From Limnomonas spitsbergensis (taxonomy: Eukaryota > Chlorophyta > Chlorophyceae > Chlamydomonadales): a stretch of DNA of 64,000 bases. The notes under the pieces were generated by a model, which did no database searches, was not told the DNA's origin, and saw only the letters and a program-made list of their open reading frames with translations. Positions 36,401 through 47,700 of this stretch are shown here, piece after piece. The first letter of the stretch is position 1, and every line of letters begins with the position of its first letter. Location: NCBI GenBank assembly GCA_037349105.1, contig JAYJMM010000004.1, positions 2,507,001 through 2,571,000 of the forward strand, written 5' to 3'. The translations under genes were made by a program, and so were the position numbers.

Positions 36401-39400
36401 AGCTGGCAAGAAGGGTGGATCAATCAGCGAATGCAGAACACGCCATCTGTAATTCTTTTATTTTCTGATGTCCAAACCAAATTTTCTCCTCACTGCCATA
36501 CCGGACCAAGCCGGTACGCTCATCAGAATCACTACCTTATTCATACCTGCTGGAGCAGGCTTCTGGGGCTAGGCACACACATGCATTCCGTAGCTCAGCC
36601 TATGCTGTTCTGGTCAGGGACCGGCTGTCTGGTCAGGGACCGGCTGTCTAAGTCAATGTAGGGTTTGCATGGCCACCACATCAAAACAGGCTGCTTTCAA
36701 ACCAGGTGCAAAACGAAAGCCATGCTCAGAGGGCTTACATATACATATACACATCCCATCCCCATCCACAGACACTGCAACATACAGAGAAAACCAGAGT
36801 TTAAATCAGCGGAGGATATGCATCCCCTGCAGTTTTCAAGGCACCACATTGCAATCTCCAATCCAATGGCTAGTGGCCTCAACACACACGAGCAAATCTT
36901 AACTTTTCAAAGAAAATAATACCTGCTTCCCGACAGCGAGGGTTCAGGGTCCTCGAATTGAGGCCCTTGACACTCAATCCCAAGACCAGGCCACAGCTTC
37001 CTAGAATGCCTGCTGATCAACAGGACCAGCAAACAGCACCAGCAGCACAGATCTCGGGATCCAAACACGCCAAAGAAAATCTGGCATCAAGCGTTTGAAT
37101 TATATTTCCTGTCTCGCTGCCACTGCCTCACAATGCCATACCCCTACCCGTCCCTGCCGCTAATCACCACATCCTTCGCATGCAAAGACAGCGGCCCTCG
37201 TCACCCCCCCCTTACACCCCTTACCTTCGGTCGCGTCTCCCTGAACGCCCGGATCCCCAGCCCCAGCTGCCTGTCCACCATATGGCCCAGGTTGCCCAGC
37301 AGCTCCAGTGAGCCCGCATAGTCCTGGCCCTCCAGCAGGCACTGGAGGGCGTTGCGGCTGGCATCCACCTCGGCCACTCCCTGGACAGGGTGGACGGAGG
37401 GCGGGCAAGGGGGCAGGGGCGTTGCTGGGGTTCAGCAGACCAAGGCGACTCCGTCATGCTGGCAAGTTTGAGCTTCAGGTCAGAAGCAATAGTAAGATCC
37501 TCTCTGGCCTGGAACCCACCACTGCACTCTGAAATATCCTCTCTGCCCTGGAACCCACCACTGCACTCAAAAAGATCCTCTCTGCCCTGGAACCCACCAC
37601 TGCACTCTAAAAAATCCTCTCTGCCCTGGAACCCACCACTGCACTCTAAAAGATCCTCTCTGCCCTGGAACCCACCCTACACCTCTGCCAGCATCCCACC
37701 ATCACACACACAAATCCAACTGGAGTCGCAGTATCCCAAAGGCCCTTCTGGAAACATTGTCTGAGCTGGTTAAGCCCAGCCAGCAGACATGCCTGGGAGG
37801 CCTGATGAAGCCCCGCTGGCAATCCATCATTCCTCCCTCCAGCCCCCTTGGCCGTCACCCCTGCACAAGTCCCTGCCTCATTCCCCACTTTTACACGTCC
37901 ACATCACCCTCCCATACCCCAACTGCAGCATGTCCCCCCATCCCCCACATATACCCATCCCCCCTCGTTCCAGTGTTTCATTTTTCGGCGACCGGTCCAT
38001 CTTCGGCAGGCCGCCCTGCGGCCTCCGAAGGCCCGGTTGGGACCAAACCTGGACCAGCCTACGATTGATGGCTTAAGCAGTATGGCTGGCCACAATGGGG
38101 TGCCGGCCAGAGGCTGGAGTGTAGCTGACATTTCGCTGATTCATGAAAAAGAGACACTGCCCAAATCCATTCCCACCTGCAGCATGTCCACCGCCTGCAC
38201 CAGGTTCAATCGCCGGCGTTGCAGCGCCGAGACTGCCAGTGCGGAGGTGTAGGTCTGCTCGTCCATCTCACTCAGGTGGCCCCGCATGTCCTAGGAGCAG
38301 CAAGGGGGGAGGGCAGGACAAGTGACTGCAAGGCGGAGGGAACAGCAAGAGCGTAAGAGGGAGGGGGGGCAGGACAAGTGACTGGAGGGAGGAGGGAACG
38401 GGAGTAGCCTAAAAGGGGGGGGGGGATCTCTCAGAAAGTATCTAGGTGCAGCACTGTAGCAACTTAGGTGCTTGGGCCGGCAGGCTGCCCTAGCTGTAGG
38501 TGATGGGTGAGGAGCGTCTGCCTGAAGGGCCACCTAGTCCAATTTCACCAGAAGTGTCACTCCTCACGAGAGGCATTCCTGAGCGAACCCCTCATCACAG
38601 TTGCCCCTCAGGCTCCTGGTCCTTCCAATGCCACATGCTGCCAGTGTCCAGCCTCTTAAGGCGGAAATGCCACATTTCTGTGGGCCTGCCTGCCAGGCAG
38701 CTTGACGCTGGATGGCCCAGGGGCGACATTCTTGCCACTGAACAGGACAACCATATTCATTCTTAAGGGTTGAAGAACCCTGTACCCTACGAGCCGTGGC
38801 TGTCAGGCTGTGGTACCTTGATCTGGTCCAGGGTCTGGCAGAGCCTGCTGTGAAGGTCATGAAGCTCCCCAGCAGCCTCAAACATGGCGCGGCTGCGGCA
38901 GGAGATCTCGCGCATCAGCTGGGTCTCAACCACGTCCTGTAGTAAGGGGGGAGGGGAGGGGGAGGTAGATACAGGGAGGAGCATGGCTGGTTTAGTCCTG
39001 TGGGGCAAACGTTACTTTCAGTGTAGTGGGAATGCGCATGGAGCACGTGCATGGGGCAGGGGCACAAGGTCCAGCCCAGGGGGTCCAGCCTATAAAAGCC
39101 CAATAAGCGAAAGGGTGTAGGGTTTATAATTATACCAAATCAAGGGCCCGAGTGGATTCCCTCTCAAGACAACACATGAAGAGCAAGCACCAGAGCTGAA
39201 GGAGAAAAAATGGCTTTCACATGCAGATAACAACGCAGCTTGGGCAAGATCCAAGAGGCTAGGCTATCATCCACCACATAACATTATCATCTCTACCCCA
39301 AGGAAACAATGGTACTTGACTGTAGCCCTGTCCCTCCCTTATCTCTCCTTGATTTCCCAAGGACACCTTTATCCCTTTGACCTCTCCTTGATCTCCCACC

Positions 39401-40537
39401 AAGCACCCCTCCCCCCCGATCTCGTACCAGATAGCCGCCCAGCTGCTCTATGCGTGGCTGCACACCCTCCTCCTCATCCTCGCAGTGAGCAAGAGCCTGG
39501 AGCACGCCAGGGCTGGGCGTCCAAGATGGGGTGCAGTCACAAGGGGAGAGGATGTCAGCAAGCAGGTGCTTGAGGTAAACTTTGGTGAAGCTGTTGGCCC
39601 AGGAAGGCCGTGAGTCATTCAGAAAGGAACGCAGAAAAGCCACCAGCGATTCGGGTTGATGACGCCATGGTCTGAGCGCTGACGGGCTGACGGCCTGAGG
39701 GCAAAACGCCTGACACTTGAGCCGCCTGTGCCTCTTCAAGCCCCAAGCAGCAAGGACTAACAGTCCTTGGAAGCACACTTGATGAAGTGCATGCGACGCA
39801 GGTCTCACGAAGGGGCTCGGAAGGGTAGGGTGAACAGACCGGGATAGCATGGCTCAGAACAACTACAACAGACGTCATGGCGAGCTCACAGAATATTGGC
39901 ATGCGTCTAGGGAGTCCCCGTTTCCTCCTTGCGCACCTATGCAGCGAGAAGTCGTCCCGGAAATACTGTGCAGGCACTTGCTGCAGCGCCTGAGCCAGCC
40001 CATCTCCTTGGGCCTGTGACGAGCCTGCACCTCGCGCATGAGGGGCCTTACTAGACTGGCTTTGAAGTGGACCTGCTCCAGCCATGCATGCCTGACAAGG
40101 TCCCATGCTGACAGCGTCAATGCATGTGTGGGCCTGGTGCAACAGGTGACCGGCCATGCATGCAACGACGTGACCAGCACGTGATGGGAGAGACTGGATG
40201 GCTTCGCACCTTCACCCTCCAGCAGGAGCTGCTGTTTCAAGCCTTCAGCCAGGCTCTCCCTATCGTGCTGGAACTGTTCGACCTTGCCATGCCCGACGAT
40301 CTCCAGGTAGCGTTCAAAATCATGCCTGCTGATGTCTGGATACTTCCATGAGTCTATGGCAGGCGGGGGGTCTTTCCAACTGTTGTCGACGGCCTTGAAG
40401 CCAAACCAACCGGTCTTCGAGGCATCAGATCTCGGATCATTTACAGCAGTCACTAAAGCTTGGCCGGATGTATAACAGATTCGGCTTATGTCGTCCGATT
40501 TGGGCGTCTTCCGCCTGCCCTGGGAGCTCGACGCCAT
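27420..40537 (-). CDS. VPS54: VPS54, GARP complex subunit, with a long C-terminal extension
   Basis: Subunit of the GARP tether, which captures endosome-derived vesicles at the trans-Golgi. At least 19 exons over 13 kb, about 1,560 residues. The N-terminal region resembles plant VPS54: SDISRICYTSGQALVTAVNDP, DISRHDFERYL, GLAQALQQVPAQYFRDDFSL. The conserved domain follows (GYLDVVETQLMREISCRSRA, ALQRRRLNLVQAVDML, DKLSAVLLQMRDNMCNEVK, GRWTKLLAARAAPHSRLRLP). The VPS54 C-terminal domain runs from GRRFHVVTSSLILLKLLDEY to ELPLEPSVASAYLSRLSTFY. The last exon (27420-29069) then adds about 500 Ala/Glu/Ser/Pro-rich residues, absent from ordinary VPS54 proteins of about 1,000 residues. Confident exons include 40210-40537, 39937-40024, 39428-39725, 38817-38936, 34267-34508, 32205-32562, 30163-30390 and 29736-29870. 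The stretch 34889-35678 is uncertain: the exon ending at 35678 is phase 0, whereas the best downstream acceptor needs phase 2. Confidence 0.93.
27960..28420 (-). repeat. In-frame repeat in the VPS54 tail: ALMEV and SPMAEE motifs
   Basis: Within the terminal exon a short motif recurs every 28-45 residues: PALVDM (about 28400), YALMDV (28260), FALMEV (28160), SALMEV (28070), TSLMEL (27975). Between them lie VQPMAVDE, PPSPMAEES, PPSPMAGES and APSPMAEEA. The unit is thus about 30-40 residues, acidic, with one hydrophobic LM-containing patch per unit. Confidence 0.8.
29057..29190. repeat. 56-bp tandem duplication across a VPS54 splice acceptor
   Basis: The 3' splice site of the last exon (TACGCAG|TACCTCC on the minus strand, exon start 29069) lies in a unit repeated almost three times. 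The second copy (about 29114) keeps CACGCAG|TGCCTCC, but a read from it hits an in-frame stop within ten codons. The third (about 29170) keeps an exon-like TACCTCCTGAGCTTCCCTTC but has lost the AG (GCGCAC). Confidence 0.8.
29643..29690. repeat. Palindromic repeat, family member 1
   Basis: An imperfect inverted repeat GCAAAGCCGCTCAGGACATA...GTCCCGAGTGGCATTGC with 4 mismatches in about 23-bp arms. It matches the palindrome at 56048-56107 and lies in a VPS54 intron. Confidence 0.75.
37496..37676. repeat. 38-40-bp minisatellite in a VPS54 intron
   Basis: Four to five copies of a unit containing CCTGGAACCCACCACTGCAC followed by TCTAAAAGATCCTCTCTGC, in the intron between the exons ending at 38177 and starting at 37380 (minus strand). 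Confidence 0.9.
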
Positions 40538-40953
40538 GCTGTCCCACGACCTCGACCAAAACGAGTGAACGGCCCCAGAATTGCGATCTACTACCAACTG
40601 TTTAAATCTCTGACCATATTTTGCATAGTAGGTATTATTCTAGCAACTGCGCTGTACAGACCCCAGACTCTGCGTATTTGATTATAATCAAGTTGGGTAT
40701 GAACGGTGTGAACGGCATTCCCGGCAACTTATGTTTTACCTAGATTTTACCATCATCCATCAGAGGCCCAGTAGATGGATGGATGGGACTGGTGGGCAGA
40801 CCCTACACTGATGACTCACTTTCGCCGGGGCCAGAGAACAGAAAGCACGACAATATACCAGGCTTCGCAGAGGGATCTATTGAGTACCGTATGATGCATT
40901 GATGCTCGTTTAAGCTCTCCCCATCATGATTTATGACCTTCACTCATTGATTT

Positions 40954-41324
40954 GCTTTCGATGCCCCAGCGTGCTGGATCAACTTAGGGAGCGGGGTTGG
41001 GCAGGTCTTCGGAGCGGTGTTAGAGACTCTATTTCCAGTTGCACCGGGGCAGGCTTGGGCGGGATGCCTTGGCTTTTGTTGAAGACGTGGTACCGGTAGA
41101 TATTGTTGAGGCGTAGAAGGTTTCAGAGGCTACAACTTCCTTTGTCTTTCTATAGCAGCCTTTTATCTGTCCCTTCACTTTATTTCCCACTTTTTCCTCG
41201 ACTTTTCCTCCTTTTTTTCTCTGTCCCCTCTTGTTTTTCCCTTCTTTTCACCCAACCCTTATGTTAGGCGCCAACGCGGCCGAGCCTTTTTTTTAGCAGG
41301 GCCCAAAGGTGTAACGTCATTGAC
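40954..41324 (-). repeat. Dispersed element, full-length reverse copy
   Basis: In reverse complement it gives the same block order as the intronic copy at 13494-13804: core, purine-rich AAATAAAGTGAAGGGACAGA, GACAAAGGAAGTT, CGCCTCAACAATATCTACC, GCCAAGGCATCCCGCCCAAG, and GCACGCTGGGGCATCGAAA at the end. The two are unmistakably homologous along their full length. Confidence 0.9.
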
Positions 41325-43960
41325 TTATTAATTATTACTTCAGTGCCGTGTCAAGATATGAATGAAAGACTCAAACGATTTTGAGGGTAACTAGGTGGCA
41401 GGGCAGTGCACGAGACATGGCCCTCTTTCGTTATTTGTGTTGACAAGGGAGCAAAAACAAAAAAAACGCCCCACGCCCCTTTTTGGTAGAGCTTAACGAG
41501 AGCGTTCCATAGCTGTTTTTCAAATAATTTTTGGCCCAGGGTGGCGGGAGATATAGGGGGGCAAAGTCAAAGGGGGGGGGGGTCTTCCAAAAATCCAATA
41601 TTTGTTTTTTTTATAAACTTCGTATCTTTTTTGGGGAGGTCTGTTGAGGCTGGCAGCGGCACCTCCTTGTTCTCCTTGCCAACATGAGTCCATTTACATC
41701 CTAAAATGTTGCTTGAATTACCACATGACCCCTGCCCCAATCCTGCCCCCCAACACTGAGGGTTTGGCTCCATTGGACACACCCCAAAACCAGCTGAGTC
41801 TGCCTTAGAAAGAGCTGTATTATACGCAGCACATGGTAGTGTTGTTATGGTGGATCATAAATGAACCGATCACTTGTGGTCGTTGTGGCAAAGTCCTCAA
41901 ATCCGCTGACCCTGCAAACGTCAGACACCATCAGAATGGGAGGGAGTGCATGGCACGGATGGCAGCTTCCGCGATACCACGCGATTCGAAGCGGCAGAGG
42001 ACGCTCGGGTGTGCTCCTGTTCCACCCCTACCCCTGCTGCTGCCCCAGCTGAGCCAACACCTGCGAGCCCGCCAGCCTGTCCTTCTGAATTGTGATCGCT
42101 AGCGAGCATTAGTCGGTACTCAATAGCCTGGCTGAGCCCAGTACCAAATTGACTGTTAGCATGTCATCACCTAACTAATTGAAATATAACAGTAGAAGCG
42201 CCTTGACGAGCTGATCAAAAAACACCCCTTACATGCCCTGTAATTTTGAATTTTGACTGAGATATCTGAATTTCAATGGGTTCCGGAGGCGGGGGGTGGG
42301 GGGGTGGTAGGCTCGTTGGGTGTTCGTTTTTGGGGGGCATGGGGTCCATGCCCTTTTTTTGCTCCCCCCTGGTATGTTGACCTTAATAAGAGAGCCAAGG
42401 GGGGGCAGACACAAAACTGGGAGACTTCATCATGGAAACGCATGGAGCTTGACGAGAGCTTCTCAAATCTTTTATCTACATGTTTTTGGCCCAACGGTGA
42501 CGAAGCTTTAGAGAGCCAAACAATGAGGATTTCGAATATTGCACGAAAGCTTGTTGAAAAAATAACATTTCAACCCTGAGAGACCTGCATGACATGAAGG
42601 TCTCACTGCATAGGGCAGGGTCAGGGCTTTCGATCGACCTCCTGTGCAGAGTCAACGGTTGACGCGAACTTATCGGTCAACACACGTCAAACTAGGGAGA
42701 GGAGGGGGGTCCAAGCTCCTCCAAAAACTTTTTATTTTTCTTGAACCCAGATACCCTCCCAGAAGTCTCAAAAGTCGAATGTCAGACGGATGAGTTTTGG
42801 AGAAGTAGGGGTCAGTGTTTATTTGTAAGGTTTAAGAGGAACCTCCATTCTACCATGACTCAATTTAAGGGACTTCCTGAAGGCTCAGATTTACCATGAA
42901 TCCTCGGCAAAGCCTAGGTGGGGTGGGGGAGGGGGAGCACCGAAGTTCAGAAACAGTGTCATGTGAAACATAAAAATCTTAATTGAAAATGTTTTTTTGT
43001 CAGAATTCGGTTCATGATGTACAGACAGAGCATACAAAGTTCAACTGCTTAGTGTCTACATACTGGATCAGTGGATTTGCTTGCGTTCTTTAATAATTTA
43101 GGGTCACAGCAATGCTGTTACAGAGTGTCAAATATAGTGCCTGCTGGGTCTTCGTACGAGCCGTCTGCTCTATCCATGCCCTCATGTAAGTATAAGACGA
43201 CAGGGCTGTGGATTCGTTTTTGTATGAAATGCCGAAGACCTTGGTGGCTTTATCTGCCTCTATGACAATCTTATCTCTTTTCAGACGATTAATTATGTAA
43301 ACCCTGAGCATGTGGAGTCTTCACAGAGATTGCGCACCTTGTTCGAATATTCTTCCCCACAACCATGCGTTATGTCATTAACCCACAACCATGTACTCTG
43401 TGTGTGTTTCCAGCTTCTGATATCGATGCTCTGGATCCATTGTCACCCCAAAATACATGCTGCACCATGGAGTATCCTTCTGTGGCTTGTGCGTGGCGAC
43501 CTCAAGGCTATCTATCATGCAATCACGCATCTTCCATGTGCCTCAACCTTGCCCTTGTGAAGCGACGCCCTGTAGGATTGTATCCTTTAGAATGTCAAAG
43601 GGCTGCCGAGACAGGTGCCCTGCTGTCTAATTTGAAATTTAAAATATCCTCTCCTTGTTGATGCGGGAGTCTGACGGGAACTTCTCGGTGGGGGCTACTT
43701 GGCAGGTGCCTGCTTTGCTTGCACAGCTGTCAGAACTCAAGAATCATCCTACAACAGCAGGCCCAGTTTAGTTTTGAGATGGGTGTCATATCCCTCAGGA
43801 TGCAAGATGTCGCTATTTTTATCGTTGGAATTGTTTTGAAATTGCTGCACTTCATTTTCACGCTCAAGCCCAATATTTTCGAGCTCAAGTTGCGTAACCC
43901 CCAAATGTAGGGGCCACGTGGCTCGCTAGGCCTTATTCCTTTTTAATTGGCAATCAGACC

Positions 43961-44034
43961 GTTGGTCACCCACGCGGCCTTCTGCACGTGGCCATGCCTT
44001 TTTCAGCGAGGGCCAGAGGTATAACGTCGTTATA
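43961..44034 (-). repeat. Dispersed core element, reverse, diverged
   Basis: Reads GTTGGTCACCCACGCGGCCT, an 11-base insertion, then TTTTTCAGCGAGGGCCAGAG and GTATAACGTCGTTA. Confidence 0.75.
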
Positions 44035-44208
44035 AACTGGTCAGTGGTCACCAGGCGTTACCAGTCCTCATAAGGCGTTCAGCCTGACCGGTCACCTCCT
44101 AGGATAGTGGGATCAAGATTCCTTGCTTAACCTTGCACTGCTTCATCTAAAAATTCTGACCATGTGGAAAAAGTTCTTTGGGTGGATGAGTCATACTAGG
44201 CGCTATGA

Positions 44209-44250
44209 GTCAATGACGTGTCACATCTGGACCTTGCTTAAAAGGGCGCT
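44209..44250 (+). repeat. Dispersed core element, forward, truncated
   Basis: Begins GTCAATGACGTGTCACATCT, then GGACCTTGCTTAAAAGGGCGCT. The GGCCGCGTGG part is lost. Confidence 0.7.
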
Positions 44251-44704
44251 GCCAGTAAGAGGTCTCTTGCTGCACCACTAAAATATCCCTGGAGTTCAAT
44301 TTGTAGGGGATGGAGAGGTATTATTTCCGAGGTTTCCGTTGGGGTTGACTGGATCAGGGTTCGGCAGGTTAGGACGGACTTCTGACCCTGGACTGGGCTC
44401 TTGGGTTAGGCACCCATGCCTTTTCGGATGCCTTGTTATTTGTGCACTCCCTCGAGTAAGAAGTTTAATCGAATAATATTGTTTCCGAGGCGCCCTCGTG
44501 CATTGTAGGCGAGAGGGGTTGAACGACGGAGAAGCATTTTTGCGGACATGATATTTGTGAACGCGCCAACCACCTGGCCCACCCGTCGTCCTACTCGGAT
44601 TCTGAGATCTTACACATTCAGTGCCGTACGAAGCATGGGTAACCTACGCTTCGGCGTTTTATTGATTTTATTTTTATCAATACCGGTATAAGTAAGGGGT
44701 AGCG

Positions 44705-47700
44705 ATGGCGCAGAAGTATGTTCCATCACCCTTCAGCATTCTGCCTTCCGAACAGAAGCTCACATGCCGATTCGGGAGGAGAATGGTGGATTCTCTGCTT
44801 GAGCAGACGTCAATGGCCGCTCCATTGATTGTGAATTTAATCAGCATCAACGGTACGCACACCTTAATATGCTGCATTGACCGGGAGACCAACTAACGGA
44901 ACTGAACGCTTGCGCAGTGCTGGCCACTGTGAACTTATGGTTCGTGGCCCAATACGGCACTCAGCAGCTAGCCGCTGCAGCATTAGGCAATAACATAGCA
45001 ATCATGTTTTCCAAACTCGTGCTCCTCGGTCTGTGTGGTGCCTTGGACACTCAAGCGTCACAGGTGTGAAGAGCAACCCCTGCTAGCATGAGCTCACCAT
45101 GCCCCCTTTTGCACCCACGACAGCTGTGTATGACTCTACCAGTCCAGACAGCATTTCAATCTGAAGAATCTGATCAGCTTCTATGTTCAAGCCCTACTTA
45201 TTCATGCAATGAAGGCATCCACCCAACCTGATCGTGCATGTTACCGCTGGCTTACTGCAGGCTGTCGGGGCTGGCAGACTGAACAGGCTTCCCGCACTGT
45301 ACCAGCGGACAGTCCTTTTCCTCCTCCTTCATTGCATCCCCATCACTTTCGTCATGTTGGCCATGCCACGTCTGCTGACCTTCTCGAGCAGCAGTATTCA
45401 GATGGCAGCAATGGTGGAGGAGTACATTATCCTCATCATACCCGGCGTCTTCCTGGAGGCTGTGTCTAGGCAAGTTGACCGGGACAGGGTTCATGGCAAA
45501 ATACCACCTGGCACAAAAATCATCTGCGTTCGACCGCTCAAGATCTATAAGCTGCTAAAATCTTAACCCTAATGAACCCTCTGACCCCAAATTTCAACAG
45601 TCGTCGAAATACTGGGCAGCATCAGATGCTTGTGCCCAATGCGTGTACTGTATATTATTATAAAAGGTTCTGGCTTCCTGCATGGCCAACTACATTTTGG
45701 ATTCCTTTGTCTCCCCTGCTGTCTGCGAAGGCCTCTCAGTCGAGTGTTGGTGGCCCAGCGTGTCGCTGCCCCTCTAATGGCCATTGCTCTGATGGAAGTC
45801 CCCATCAACATCGCTGTCAACTACCTCCTCGTTGTGCATCTAGACCTCCAGGTACATCTCAGGCTGTGGGGGAAGGATATTGCAATGAGGGTTTGCGTTC
45901 GTTGCTCTGTGTGTTGTGGGAACTTGATTGTTGCACTGTGTTCTGGGGAGGGACAGCATCATTCACTCAGCCTCTCCTGCTGCAGGCACTCAAAGCTTCA
46001 AGTAGTGTCTCTGCTCCCATACTGACATGCTTGAAAGCTATAAATCTGCATGCAAATCACACATCAGCGCCCCCATAGACCTTGATCATGATGCCCCTTG
46101 CTGCACTGTCCAAAACCTCGCCCTCCCTGTCACCGTCCCTTCCTGCCTGTCACGAGTCTTTACCCTGGATCTCCATTGTCTCTGAAGCGGTTAAGTGCAG
46201 GCCCACACAAATCATCTTCATCAATGTAGTCTCTAGTTCCCATGTGTTTGCCCTTGGAAACTGATGAGCGCGCCAGCCCATAGAAAGAAGAAAGAAACTA
46301 CACCCCGCGGGGGCGTGAGGGTTATGGAAACAGTGCGGCATCCGCCGAGGCCACGCCGTTACCATCGCCAGCACGCACATTATTAACTGTTATCCTGATG
46401 ATGCCATCAGCTAGCCCACCTCTCCCATTCACCCTGGCTCCCCCCCCGCTGATTTTCTGCAGTTCCGAGGAGCGGCTCTGTCTTTTACGCTGGCCTCAGC
46501 CCTGGACCTGCTCCTCATGCTCATCTACGTGGCTGGCTCAGGGCAATGCGCTGAGTTGCTCTCCTTGCCCACCAAAAGGGTGTTGACGGTGAGACCAGTG
46601 AGATTCATGTGTCAGGGAAGGGCGCAGGTCCTCTCATTTACACCTGCCATCTCACCCCTAGTCAGCGATGTGACGTCTGGCCGTTTCTTGCCTGCCCTGA
46701 CCACAGGGATGGTGGAATATGGCACGGCTGTCATACCCCGCCTGCTTCATGAAGTGTGCTGAGAGGTAAGAGGGATAGAGGCACCCATTACCTGAAACGA
46801 ATAGGTCAAGACACCTGCTCGGTTTTGCACCGATGGCAGCATTGGATAATGTATTATTAATGTACCATGGACCTGGGAGCGGCCGACTGGCAGTGACTAT
46901 AAAATCGAGACCCGGTTGTGTCAGGTTAAATTTCAATTGCTCCCCCTGCCCCCTCTTCAGTTGGGCATTTACCGTCATGACTCTGGCAGCCAGCTTGCTG
47001 CCAAACACTGCGGTGGCAGTGGCAGCGGTGGGCCTGGCGTACAATGTTTATGGTGAGCGAGGGCTCCCTTCGGAGCCCATTTAAAAATAAGTCAGCCTTG
47101 ATTAGGTTGGTAGCTGGACAGAGGTTGGACAGAAGCTTCTTCCAAGGAAAGGCTTGTAATGAATTGAAGTTCCTTGTCTAAATGATGGTTATATATTTAG
47201 AATGATACCGGGTTTGATGTTGAGTCATGTTCTGATGCGCCCCGAAGGTGCCAGCACTTCCTACCATCACAAATGGCAGGTTCTCTGACCTACAGATATA
47301 TTTTATTGCTTCTCCTACTCAGCCAGCTAGACGGACTTTGTTCATTTGTGATCCTCAAAGTCTGGAAAGGGACGTGTCCCCCTCCTTACTGGCTTGGCAA
47401 TTATTGGCTGCCTCCTCCTTTGTCAGTGAGACAACAGGAGGTGTGCTTCATCGCTCCATGTTACCAATGCCTGCCCTCTGAGGATTGTGGTGGCACCAGT
47501 TGCTGAGACCCCACCTGCCTCTCCATCTGGCAGGGATACTGTTCGTCGCATTCGTCGCCTTTTCAATGGCTGGCAGTGTCCAGGTGGGATGAGGCCATGC
47601 CCAATGTGAGAGGGAAAGTAAGATACAACCTTAGGCGGCAGGCTTTCAGGAAAAGGCACCCACTCGGCCACAGCACTGAGTGAGGCTTCCCTTATGCTTT

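Larger units (their letters stand above)
40538..44704. other. 4-kb gene-poor region with repeats
   Basis: It lies between the divergently oriented VPS54 and MATE genes and contains a full-length reverse copy of the dispersed element (40954-41324), a reverse core at 43961-44034 and a truncated forward core at 44209-44250. Two segments (41484-41550 and 42447-42510) share the order GAGCTT-ACGAGAGC, TTTTTGGCCCA and GTGACG/GTGGCG, so they are old copies of another repeat. An 89-codon frame at 41833-42102 has a zinc-finger-like CGRCGK...HHQNGREC but no start context or extension. Otherwise AT- and G-run-rich sequence without genes. Confidence 0.6.

Noticed and set aside
41833..42102. Zinc-finger-like short frame (CGRCGK, then HHQNGREC)
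   Set aside because: Could be a transposase BED-finger relic, but it has no extension, no flanking terminal repeats and only one weak motif.
45121..45232. Possible extra MATE exon reading ISFYVQALLIHAM
   Set aside because: The exon 45261-45469 joins directly to 45063 in phase and restores the family motif DTQASQAVGAG; the extra piece would disrupt it.
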